Source of the DNA: an uncultured Aquimarina sp.
Lineage (GTDB): Bacteria > Bacteroidota > Bacteroidia > Flavobacteriales > Flavobacteriaceae
Reading direction: 5' to 3'
Length of the DNA stretch: 64,000 nt
Assembly (NCBI GenBank): GCA_947493495.1
Contig: CANLRN010000007.1
Coordinates: forward strand, 1-64,000
Position numbers and translations under genes: made by a program. The notes under the pieces are model-generated. The model made no database searches. It saw only the letters and a program-made list of their open reading frames with translations, and was not told the origin of the DNA. Of this stretch, positions 25,828 through 34,578 are shown in pieces; positions within the stretch are counted from its first letter, which is position 1, and the number at the start of each line of letters is the position of its first letter.

Positions 25828-28800
25828 ATGCAAAAGAAGTTAGCAAGTATTTTATTCTCTACACGATTAATGGCTATTTTATTTATTGTTTTTGCAATTT
25901 CTATGGGAGTAGGTACATTTCTAGAAGACGCACACGGAACCACAGCAGCAAGAATATGGATTTATAATACTTGGTGGTTTGAAGCCATTATGGTTTTTTT
26001 TATGATTAATTTTTGTGGTAATATTTTTAGATATAAATTATATAAAAAAGAGAAATGGGCTACATTACTATTGCATCTTTCTTTTATTCTTATTCTACTT
26101 GGAGCTTTTATTACTAGATATATCAGTTATGAAGGGGTTATGCCCATTAGAGAAGGAGAGACCACTTCGGAATTTCTATCTGAAAGAACATATCTAACTG
26201 TATTCTTAGATGGAGAGATTGATGGAGAACCTAGACGTAGACCGATTTCTAAAAAAATAGAACTTTCAGAGGCAACAGGTTCGAAGAATGATTTTGTAAT
26301 AGAAACGGATTATAATAAACAAGCTGTAACGATACAGTATAAAGACTATATACAAGGTGCAGAGATGGGATTATTAGAAAGTGATGATGGAGAAAACTAC
26401 CTAAAGATAGTAGAAGCAGGAGAAGGTACCCGTCATGATCATTACCTGAAAGAAGGAGAAGTATCGAATTTGCATAATATTTTAATAGCTTTTAATACAC
26501 AGACAAAGGGAGCCATTAATATTAGCTATAATAAGGGCGAATATTATATAGAATCTCCTTTTGATGGAACATATCTAAGAATGGCCGATCAAAAGCAAGG
26601 TGCATTGATCAAAGATAGTTTACAACCTTTAATGCTTAGATCATTATATAACACTGCAGGAATGCAATTCGTAATTCCTGATCCTGTGATCAAAGGCGTA
26701 TATGATGTTGTACCTATAGCAGTAAAAGAGAAAGGACAACAAGATGCATTGGTATTTGATGTAACAACTAATGGAGAAACCAAAGAAGTGAAATTATTAG
26801 GAGGGAAAGGATATGCTAATGATATGCAAAAAATTTCTTTAGGAGGACTAGATATACATTTTAGTTATGGTTCTAAACGAATGGAACTACCGTTTGCTTT
26901 AAAATTAAGAGACTTTATTGCAGAAAAACAACCAGGAACCGCTAAGGTGTATAAATCTTATGAGAGTAAAGTAGATATCATTGAAGAGAATAAGCCTCCA
27001 GAACCTTATGATATCTATATGAATCATGTATTAGATCATAAAGGATATCGTTTTTTTCAATCTTCTTTTGACCCTGATGAGAAAGGTACTGTATTATCGG
27101 TAAGTCATGATTATTGGGGGACTAAAATTACATACGCAGGATATATGCTACTGTATCTTGGGCTAATGCTCATACTTTTTACTAGAGGTTCTCGATTTAA
27201 AGACTTAGAAAAGATGCTAAACAAAATAAAATCCAAGAAAAAAGCATTGGCAAGTATGGCCATATTATTTATTTTTTCTGCATCTTTTTCTCAGCAACAA
27301 TCAACACAAACAAATCATCTGCAAAGTTTACCTAGTAAAACCCAATTAGATTCAATTATAAAGGCAAATAAAGTATCTAAAATACACGCTGAAAAATTTG
27401 GGAATATTGTCATTCAGGATGAGAGAGGGAGAATGAAACCGGTAAATACCTTTTCTTCAGAATTACTTCGTAAATTAAGTAAAAAAGAAACATATGAAGG
27501 CCTAACAGCTGATCAGGTTTTTGTATCCATGGTAGAGAATCCATTTATTTGGTATAGTGTTCCGATTATAGAAATTGAACGAAAAAATGATAGTATTCGT
27601 AAGATACTAGGTGTTCCTAAGTCAGAAAGAAGAGTTTCATTAGTAGATCTTTTTGATCAAGATGGAACATACAAATTAGCGCCTTATTTAGAAAAAGCAA
27701 GTAGCACCAACACGCCTAGTAGTTTCGAGAAAGATTTTCTAAAAACTCATGAAAAATATTATTTATTAGAAAAAGCCCTTAGTGGTGGTATTTTGAGGAT
27801 ATTTCCTATTCCTGAAGATGAAAACAATACATGGGTATCTGTACCACAATTGGATGAAGCCAGTTTTACAGGAATGGATTCTGTATATACAAAACAGATC
27901 ATCCAAATCTATAGGCAATCTTTGGTAGAAGCTAGAAAAACAAATGATTATAGCAAACCTGATCAGTATATAGAAAGTATCCGCAGTTTTCAGAAAAAGT
28001 TTGGAAGTAAAGTGCTGCCAACAGATAAAAAGATCAAGGCAGAGATTGCATTGAATAAGTATAATATTTTTAAGAAGCTATACACCTATTATGGTGGAGT
28101 AAGCATATTTTTAATTATATTGATTATTGTAGGTATATTTCGTGATATTAAGGTAATAAAGGTTTTTATAAAAATATTCATTGCCGCTATTATTTTTATT
28201 TTTTTGCTGCATACCTCCGGACTCATTATTAGATGGTATGTTTCTGGTCATGCTCCATGGAGTGATGCTTACGAATCTATGATATATGTGGCTTGGGCGA
28301 CTATGGCATTAGGATTGGCTTTTGGCAAAAAAAGTAACCTTTCTATGGCAGCTACAGCTTTTGTAGCTTGTATGATTTTATGGTTTGCTCATCAGAGTTG
28401 GACTGATCCAGCGATTGCTAACTTACAACCTGTACTAGATTCTTATTGGGTATTGATACATGTTTCAATAATTGTAGGGAGTTATGGACCATTTTTTATG
28501 GGAGCCATTTTAGGCGTAATTGCATTGATTCTCATGATTTTAACCACAGAATCTAATAAAAAGAAAATGGACCTTAATATAAAAGAAGTTACTATTATTA
28601 ATGAGATGGCACTCACTATTGGCTTAGTAATGCTTACCATAGGTAATTTTCTTGGTGGGATGTGGGCTAATGAAAGTTGGGGACGTTATTGGGGTTGGGA
28701 TCCAAAAGAGACTTGGGCATTAGTAAGTATTATGGTGTATGCTTTTGTAATTCATATGCGATTAGTTCCTGGATTGAGAAATAAATGGTTTTTTAATCTG

Positions 28801-28989
28801 ATGTCTGTACTAGCTGTAGCATCTATATTAATGACATATTTTGGAGTAAATTTTTACCTAAAAGGCTTGCATTCTTATGCTAGTGGAGATCAAGTTGTAA
28901 CACCATCTGCGGTGTATTATAGTTTATTACTATGGGCAATCTTGGGAGGATTTTCATATTGGAGATATACTGTACATTATAAAAAATAG
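25828..28989 (+). CDS. ccsA: cytochrome c biogenesis protein, CcsB-CcsA (ResB-ResC) fusion
   Basis: A 1053-residue inner-membrane protein of the system II cytochrome c synthetase. The N-terminal part has hydrophobic helices near residues 10-35, 48-68 and 75-95 and a large periplasmic ResB-like domain (GVMPIREGET onward), closing with another helix near residue 435. The middle is a second periplasmic region. The C-terminal 300 residues form the CcsA/ResC heme-handling domain with multiple helices and the tryptophan-rich WWD segment GRYWGWDPKETWALVS, where heme is presented to apocytochromes. Single-chain fusions are usual in Bacteroidota. A terminator shared with the convergent gene follows. 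Confidence 0.93.
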   Translation: MQKKLASILFSTRLMAILFIVFAISMGVGTFLEDAHGTTAARIWIYNTWWFEAIMVFFMINFCGNIFRYKLYKKEKWATLLLHLSFILILLGAFITRYISYEGVMPIREGETTSEFLSERTYLTVFLDGEIDGEPRRRPISKKIELSEATGSKNDFVIETDYNKQAVTIQYKDYIQGAEMGLLESDDGENYLKIVEAGEGTRHDHYLKEGEVSNLHNILIAFNTQTKGAINISYNKGEYYIESPFDGTYLRMADQKQGALIKDSLQPLMLRSLYNTAGMQFVIPDPVIKGVYDVVPIAVKEKGQQDALVFDVTTNGETKEVKLLGGKGYANDMQKISLGGLDIHFSYGSKRMELPFALKLRDFIAEKQPGTAKVYKSYESKVDIIEENKPPEPYDIYMNHVLDHKGYRFFQSSFDPDEKGTVLSVSHDYWGTKITYAGYMLLYLGLMLILFTRGSRFKDLEKMLNKIKSKKKALASMAILFIFSASFSQQQSTQTNHLQSLPSKTQLDSIIKANKVSKIHAEKFGNIVIQDERGRMKPVNTFSSELLRKLSKKETYEGLTADQVFVSMVENPFIWYSVPIIEIERKNDSIRKILGVPKSERRVSLVDLFDQDGTYKLAPYLEKASSTNTPSSFEKDFLKTHEKYYLLEKALSGGILRIFPIPEDENNTWVSVPQLDEASFTGMDSVYTKQIIQIYRQSLVEARKTNDYSKPDQYIESIRSFQKKFGSKVLPTDKKIKAEIALNKYNIFKKLYTYYGGVSIFLIILIIVGIFRDIKVIKVFIKIFIAAIIFIFLLHTSGLIIRWYVSGHAPWSDAYESMIYVAWATMALGLAFGKKSNLSMAATAFVACMILWFAHQSWTDPAIANLQPVLDSYWVLIHVSIIVGSYGPFFMGAILGVIALILMILTTESNKKKMDLNIKEVTIINEMALTIGLVMLTIGNFLGGMWANESWGRYWGWDPKETWALVSIMVYAFVIHMRLVPGLRNKWFFNLMSVLAVASILMTYFGVNFYLKGLHSYASGDQVVTPSAVYYSLLLWAILGGFSYWRYTVHYKK

Positions 28990-28997
28990 ATATAAAA

Positions 28998-29031
28998 AAA
29001 TCGAAGTATCAAAAAAAACACACTTCGATTT
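28998..29031. terminator. bidirectional terminator between convergent genes
   Basis: AAATCGAAGT and ACTTCGATTT form a 10-bp stem around a 14-base A-rich loop, 9 bases past the ccsA stop and 24 bases before the end of the minus-strand gene. Confidence 0.7.
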
Positions 29032-29054
29032 CTATAGTGCTGATGCCAAAAAAA

Positions 29055-29663
29055 TTATTTAGCTTTTTTTATAATATATTTTGCAAATTCCTTAGCCAAT
29101 TTTGCATATCCTTCAGAAATTCTATATCCAGAATTATAATCATTACCGAACGCGCCACCACCTGGAACTTTAAGGTACTCTGTAGAAAACAATATGTTGT
29201 CTGGATCATCAGTTTTATAAACTGTGATAATCGCATTAAGTTTTGCAGGTTGTCTAGAAACTCCTACATTATACCCAGGGTAAATCCAAGTAGTCTTTAT
29301 TTTCATTGTATGTGTAGCGCTAGATAAATCCTTTCCTACTTTTATAGTTCCATCTTCGAAGCGTTTATTGAAAGATTCAATAAATTTTGGTTCATATCTT
29401 TTTTCTCGATCTGCAAACCAGGATTTTTTAAATTTTTCTCCTCTACCTTCTCCAGGATTCTTTTTTTCTCGTTTCTCCATTTTGTCTTTAAGAAACTCCT
29501 CTTCTGTATCAAACTTATGAACTTTTATATTTTCATAATCAAAAATGAGGTTGTATGCTGTAATTCCTTTTAGGTCTTTAATACTTCCTTCTTGATCTTT
29601 TCTTTTTTGTGCAACAACAACAGTTGTTATCATGATAGTAATTACTACTAATAGTTTTCTCAT
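29055..29663 (-). CDS. hypothetical secreted protein
   Basis: A 202-residue protein with a signal peptide over residues 1-19 (VVITIMITTVVVAQ) and no lipobox. The middle third is highly charged (KDKMEKREKKNPG, and FKKSWFADREKRYEPKF). The C-terminal half has beta-strand character and ends with SGYRISEGYAKLAKEFAKYI, resembling the C-termini of envelope proteins that form modified Rossmann domains. The family is not certain. It is probably periplasmic and monocistronic, facing about 600 non-coding bases upstream. Confidence 0.75.
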   Translation of the reverse strand: MRKLLVVITIMITTVVVAQKRKDQEGSIKDLKGITAYNLIFDYENIKVHKFDTEEEFLKDKMEKREKKNPGEGRGEKFKKSWFADREKRYEPKFIESFNKRFEDGTIKVGKDLSSATHTMKIKTTWIYPGYNVGVSRQPAKLNAIITVYKTDDPDNILFSTEYLKVPGGGAFGNDYNSGYRISEGYAKLAKEFAKYIIKKAK

Positions 29664-30260
29664 ATTTTAGTTTTTGATAAATAATTGTTAAAGATATTTG
29701 TTTTTTTAAAAAATATTTATGATTTAAAAAAATATTGTGAAGAATAATTAGTTATATATTTATATAAATATTTTTCTTAAAACCAACATGACTTCAATAA
29801 TTTCTAATTTCTTGATATTATATAATTAATATTTAGTGTATTCTATAGTATTTATAAGCATAAATTTTATAAATACTTAAAACACTTATTTGTAGTAAGA
29901 AATTATTAAAAAAAATTCTCGATAAACAATAGTTCATTGTTTGGATTAAGAAAGTGCGTACTATCACTGTTTATAGCATATTACGGTTAATACTAGCTAA
30001 TGATGCACAATAAACCATTTTGTAAAAAAGAAAATTATCACAAAAAAAATGGTTTTTTGTAGATGCTGTAGGTATAAAATAAAACACTACAAGTATAGAT
30101 CGCTGCTAGGCATTACTCAAATATAAGATACTACTATATTTTATGAAATAATAAAGGATAGTATAAGTTATCACACCCTGATTTATCAAAAAAAGTAGTA
30201 AAAACACAAGTATTTGATATCAAAAAAGTAAAAAGTCATAATAAAAAAACGTAACTCACA
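29664..30260. other. 597-base non-coding stretch before the vgrG island
   Basis: Very AT-rich, with no credible frame. The small inverted repeat AAACAAT / ATTGTTT near 29925 is the only structure noted. The promoter of the vgrG unit should lie here, but no exact TAnnTTTG box at useful distance was found. Confidence 0.55.
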
Positions 30261-32069
30261 ATGAAACTTCATACTGACATTAAAATATCTATAGATGGAA
30301 CCCAAATCAAGGCTTTAAAAGAGTTGAAATTACATCAAGAAATTGATGCTCACCATACAATCGAATTGATATGTAGAAGAGACGTTTTAGAAAAAAAATC
30401 GGATAAATACAATCGAGACAGTGAAGATATGTTGGGCCAGACATTATTATTAACAATATCCTTACTAGAAGAAGATAGTTCAGCTTCTATATATAGTAAA
30501 AACTTGAAGTTTAAAGGAATTGTTACTAATATAACGAATGAAAAAGGTTTTTATAAAGGAACAGGGGATTTGGTTATTATATCTGCTAAAAGTACGTCTA
30601 TACTAACAGATGATGGTCCACATAATGCTTCTTATAGCGATATCGATCTAAATACGATGTTAAGAAAAGTATTCCAAAAATATGATAGATCTGCTTTACG
30701 TACAAGTATTAATGCACGAAGATCTGATATACTTCCTTATTGTGTGCAAAACGGAGAGAGTAGTTATCAATATGCTAGTAGATTAGCTGCGCAATATGGA
30801 GAATGGTTTTATTATGATGGAGAGAATTTAATTTTTGGAAAGCCTGATAGTACGGAAGAGGTCTATCTTTCTTATGGAGTAGACTTGCAAGAATTTTCCA
30901 GAAGCCTGCAGCCACTATCTAACAAGTATACTTATTTTACTGCAAATTATTTTGAAAACGAACAACAAGAATTAGCCACATCTGCTATCGGAGAATCACT
31001 TAACGGGCGTATTGGTACTACTACAAAAGTAAGTCAAGGATTATACCCTCATAATAAAAATGTACACATAATTAGTGTACAAAATGATCAGAAAATGGCC
31101 AAAAGCTTAGAAGCTATGGTTAGTGTACAGAAAAAAGCAGAAGAGCTTAGGCAGCTTAAAGTTACCGGAGTAAGTTATAACCCAGCCGTAAGTCTTGGTA
31201 AAACTATTAAAATAAGAGGAGAAGAAGGAAGTCAAGGTTCATTTAGAATAACTAAAGTGACACATCACGCAACAGAAACTGGTAATTATTATAACAATTT
31301 TGAAGGAGTTTCTACAGAAAAAGATGTATATCCTAAAACCAACATAACGATATATCCAGAAAGTAAAAATCAAGTAGCAATTGTAACGGATAATGTGGAT
31401 CCAAATGGATTAAGCAGAGTTAAAGTACAATTTCATTGGCAAAAAGATATGGGCGAATTCACCCCATGGTTACGTGTTCTTACGCCTCATTCTGGAGGTG
31501 AAAAAGGATTTCATTTTATACCAGAAATAGGAGAAGAAGTACTCATAGGATTTGATGGTGGTAATGCAGAACGACCATTTGTGTTAGGATCATTTTATAA
31601 TGGAAGAGCTAATGCAAAAAACTGGAACTCTGGTAAAAATGATATTAAAGCAATTCGCACAAGAAGTGGCCATACTATAGAATTAAATGATAAGGAAGGT
31701 AGCGAGTTTATAACGATTACTGATAAGAACAAGAATATCATCAATATCGATACGGCCAAGAATAATATTACCATTACTGCCTTAGAAAAAATGACATTAA
31801 ACGCCAAGAATTTTGAGATGAATGTAACGGAAGATGCATTATTCAATATTGGTCAGAATACGCAACTTATTACCAAGAATAATTTAGATATCACAACATC
31901 TGGAAATACCACTAATACGGTAGAGAAAGACATGCATACTAATGTTATAGGTGCAATCACCCAACAATCACGAGGAGCAGATATTCATAGTAAAGAAGAT
32001 ATGAGATTATCTGGAGCAGGATTAGCCTCATTTCAAGGAGGTGGTGTCGTGAAAATAAGCAAAGGATAA
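30261..32069 (+). CDS. vgrG: type VI secretion VgrG spike protein
   Basis: A 602-residue protein forming the needle tip of a contractile injection system. Residues about 1-340 resemble the gp27-like base (opening with DIKISIDGTQIKALKEL, and QNGESSYQYASRLAAQYGEWFYYDG in two stretches). Residues about 370-460 are the gp5-type OB fold (DPNGLSRVKVQFHW, then TPWLRV and HFIPEIGEEVLIGF). The rest is a repetitive beta-helix spike (INIDTAKNNITI, MTLNAKNFEM). There is no C-terminal toxin extension, so cargo must attach through partners. It starts a tight same-strand run: the next genes follow after 3, 7 and 3 bases. No sheath or tube genes are nearby. Confidence 0.9.
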   Translation: MKLHTDIKISIDGTQIKALKELKLHQEIDAHHTIELICRRDVLEKKSDKYNRDSEDMLGQTLLLTISLLEEDSSASIYSKNLKFKGIVTNITNEKGFYKGTGDLVIISAKSTSILTDDGPHNASYSDIDLNTMLRKVFQKYDRSALRTSINARRSDILPYCVQNGESSYQYASRLAAQYGEWFYYDGENLIFGKPDSTEEVYLSYGVDLQEFSRSLQPLSNKYTYFTANYFENEQQELATSAIGESLNGRIGTTTKVSQGLYPHNKNVHIISVQNDQKMAKSLEAMVSVQKKAEELRQLKVTGVSYNPAVSLGKTIKIRGEEGSQGSFRITKVTHHATETGNYYNNFEGVSTEKDVYPKTNITIYPESKNQVAIVTDNVDPNGLSRVKVQFHWQKDMGEFTPWLRVLTPHSGGEKGFHFIPEIGEEVLIGFDGGNAERPFVLGSFYNGRANAKNWNSGKNDIKAIRTRSGHTIELNDKEGSEFITITDKNKNIINIDTAKNNITITALEKMTLNAKNFEMNVTEDALFNIGQNTQLITKNNLDITTSGNTTNTVEKDMHTNVIGAITQQSRGADIHSKEDMRLSGAGLASFQGGGVVKISKG

Positions 32070-32072
32070 ATT

Positions 32073-32855
32073 ATGGGAGTTAGAGAACTTTTTAACCTAA
32101 AAGTAGAAGAGTGGGATGAAACGTTTCCTATTGGTGAAAAATCATATTTATTGGAGAGTCTTGTAGATACATCTGTACTAAAACATTATAAGCAAACTAA
32201 AAAGCAAGTGAATATAACATCATCTCCATATCAAGAAGATCGATATTATAGATTGGTAAAAGTAAATACCCATAAATATGATTTGCAACTTCGAGGCCCT
32301 GCCAGATTTCATACTAATTTGTTACTCAAAATGGATGAGATATATAATAAACTAATATTAAAAGTAAAATATAATGGAATTATAGATGAGGTAGAAAATA
32401 GGAGAGAGATAGAAGAGAAATGGCAGGATATAAGAAAAGAAATCAATAAAAAATATATTGGCTATCAGGTAAACTATTTATGCAAAAGAATTGATAAGAA
32501 AGTAGCTTCATCAGAAATGTTGATTCAACATATTATCGATTACCATCAATATGGATTACTGCTTAATGATATTTATCAACCCTATGATAATTTTATTTTT
32601 AAAAATAGAGATAAAAATATAGTACAGCAAGGAGTAGATATAACGATAGATGAAGAAATAAGCTTAGAAAGGCAAGAAGACGAACACTCTGTAAGATTAA
32701 AAATAAGAGCATCTCTAATGAACAATCAATACCTTAAAAAGTATTCAGGATTTTATGAAATTGACGCGGATAATCAATGGATTAGAAACGCCAATTTAGA
32801 AATTAAATATAAGACTGATGATAGTCTAGTCAAATATAAAGTCACACAAATTTAA
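32073..32855 (+). CDS. hypothetical protein between VgrG and PAAR (candidate adaptor)
   Basis: A 260-residue soluble, charged protein without signal peptide or membrane segment. A helical middle part (about 100-150, ENRREIEEKWQDIRKEINKK) is flanked by strand-rich ends. I do not recognise the family. It starts 3 bases after the vgrG stop and ends 7 bases before the PAAR-like gene, the place where effector chaperones or adaptors are often encoded in type VI islands. An adaptor or spike-loading role is inference from position only. Confidence 0.75.
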   Translation: MGVRELFNLKVEEWDETFPIGEKSYLLESLVDTSVLKHYKQTKKQVNITSSPYQEDRYYRLVKVNTHKYDLQLRGPARFHTNLLLKMDEIYNKLILKVKYNGIIDEVENRREIEEKWQDIRKEINKKYIGYQVNYLCKRIDKKVASSEMLIQHIIDYHQYGLLLNDIYQPYDNFIFKNRDKNIVQQGVDITIDEEISLERQEDEHSVRLKIRASLMNNQYLKKYSGFYEIDADNQWIRNANLEIKYKTDDSLVKYKVTQI

Positions 32856-32862
32856 GTATACT

Positions 32863-33270
32863 ATGGCAGGAGAATTTGTAATCAACGGAGCTAAATTAGA
32901 ATGTTCCTTATGTTCTACAGAAGGAAAACTAACGGTGACCTCTACACCGGTTATGCTACAGGATAAAACCTGGGCGACAGAAGCAGATAATACAAAACAA
33001 AATCTAGTTTTTGAAGGCGTTTGTAAAAAATTTAAAAAAAATCCACCACCATGTAAAAGTGTTATTGCGCCCACCAGTTGGCAGAATAATGCTAATGGAG
33101 TGGAGATCGATGATCAGATCGCATTAGTAGAGGGATCTACGATCAAATGCAGTACGGGGAATGTAGATATTACTATCACAGATACCATGCAGAAGGACGA
33201 ACCTACTGAATTACCAGATATTCCTGAAATACCTAAGATTATTAAATTAGAAGGACCTTTTGAAGTATAA
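32863..33270 (+). CDS. PAAR-like protein (DUF4280)
   Basis: A 135-residue protein of the DUF4280 PAAR-like group. It opens with the group signature (GEFVINGAKLECSLCS), then a four-cysteine core: Cys at 16 and 19, a VCKKF segment, and KNPPPCKSVIAP. The later ALVEGSTIKCSTG segment completes the cone-like repeat. PAAR-like proteins sharpen the VgrG spike and carry effectors. There is no fused toxin; the C-terminal 25 residues are an acidic, proline-rich tail (ELPDIPEIPKI). The neighbours are a candidate adaptor before and a candidate effector 3 bases after. Confidence 0.85.
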   Translation: MAGEFVINGAKLECSLCSTEGKLTVTSTPVMLQDKTWATEADNTKQNLVFEGVCKKFKKNPPPCKSVIAPTSWQNNANGVEIDDQIALVEGSTIKCSTGNVDITITDTMQKDEPTELPDIPEIPKIIKLEGPFEV

Positions 33271-33273
33271 ATT

Positions 33274-34518
33274 ATGGAAAATATAGCAGTTTTAGAACCA
33301 GAATTAGATATCCCTAATAATGGAGTAGATGATAATGTAACAGTAGTTGTTCCTGAAAAATGGTATAGATTTAGAGTTGAAATTGATGCCTGGTCGGAAT
33401 TTAATGTATTATGGTACATCCGAGAAAATGGAGCCAAACCTTGTTATAAATTGGGAGAAAGTGGTAAAGAAGGAGATAAACATTTCTATATAGAACTCAA
33501 GTTTTGTAACATACACGTAGGAAATACATTTGACATAGTTCCCTATCTTGAGGGTATTAGCCCTGATACTACAATAAGATTTATAGTAACTGTAGTAAAA
33601 CTACCTATGAACATCCAACTATCCAGAATTCCAGGGCTTAATGAAAATGCGACTGCAATAGCAAATGACCTTGCATTTGGGTTTGGAGTTAGATCTGGAG
33701 ATGGTCAAGTTCCTCTTGGTAATGAGTATCAGCGTGTACAAGATTATAAAAGGGACTACATAGAATCGGGATTTAAGGAAGATAATCGCTTACATAGAGA
33801 TTATGCCAATTTTGTGAGAAGAGGGTTTAGAAGTAAAGCAATATATACAATCAACGATATTAGAAATATGCCTACTATCATAGAATTGATGGACAAATCA
33901 GATGACTTCTTGTTCTGGAGTTTTAGGTTATTAGGTAACGACTTCTCCTTTTGGTCAAGTGTTTCAAGCTTTTTTTCAGGTAATGGAAATGGATTACAGG
34001 CGAATATACAATCTATGATCCAAAAATTTCAGAATAATGAAGGAGGGGTGTATACTAATGCAGCATTAACAGAAGCAGTAAGAACAAATTCATCGACAGA
34101 GGTTTTTTTGATAGCTATTGAAAATTGGGTCACCAGAGTATTACGAGAGAATGATGGAAATATTGCAAAATTAGTTGACAATACTATTCTTACCAAGCGA
34201 TCACGATATAACCCCTCTTTTGGAAAAGAAGATTTAAATAATCTTTTTGGAGGTCTTACGATTGCTATTAATGATGTATGGTCCTATCAGGTAAGAATGA
34301 TTGGGTTTTCAAAAGAAAATACTTTCCTGCCATCATACAAAATTGTTTGTGAAATTATACTATGGGATCATTTTGGGTTGGACTTTCCAGATATGGAGAA
34401 ATTTTCTGACACCCATCAAGGGTTTGTAGCTTGGTTTATTCTGCAACATTTTAGAGGCTATAGACCCTTTATTACGAAGGTAAAATTTAATCATACATTC
34501 AACGTAACGATATATTAA
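33274..34518 (+). CDS. candidate type VI effector, DUF3289-like C-terminal domain
   Basis: A 414-residue cytoplasmic protein with no signal peptide. Residues 1-115 are a beta-rich N-terminal domain (EKWYRFRVEIDAWSEF, then a second strand set ending VTVVKLP). From about residue 120 to the end it resembles DUF3289: a long helical part, GGVYTNAALTEAVR, GGLTIAINDVWSYQV, then the conserved LWDHFGLDFPDMEKF and WFILQHFRGYRPFIT. DUF3289 proteins occur next to spike genes in other bacteria, but their activity is unknown to me. It follows the PAAR-like gene by 3 bases, which makes cargo the best reading. No adjacent small immunity-like gene follows it directly. Confidence 0.72.
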   Translation: MENIAVLEPELDIPNNGVDDNVTVVVPEKWYRFRVEIDAWSEFNVLWYIRENGAKPCYKLGESGKEGDKHFYIELKFCNIHVGNTFDIVPYLEGISPDTTIRFIVTVVKLPMNIQLSRIPGLNENATAIANDLAFGFGVRSGDGQVPLGNEYQRVQDYKRDYIESGFKEDNRLHRDYANFVRRGFRSKAIYTINDIRNMPTIIELMDKSDDFLFWSFRLLGNDFSFWSSVSSFFSGNGNGLQANIQSMIQKFQNNEGGVYTNAALTEAVRTNSSTEVFLIAIENWVTRVLRENDGNIAKLVDNTILTKRSRYNPSFGKEDLNNLFGGLTIAINDVWSYQVRMIGFSKENTFLPSYKIVCEIILWDHFGLDFPDMEKFSDTHQGFVAWFILQHFRGYRPFITKVKFNHTFNVTIY

Positions 34519-34578
34519 TATTAAAGTATAACATAAACAAAACTTTATAAAAAAGATCTTATATTAAAATATAATACT

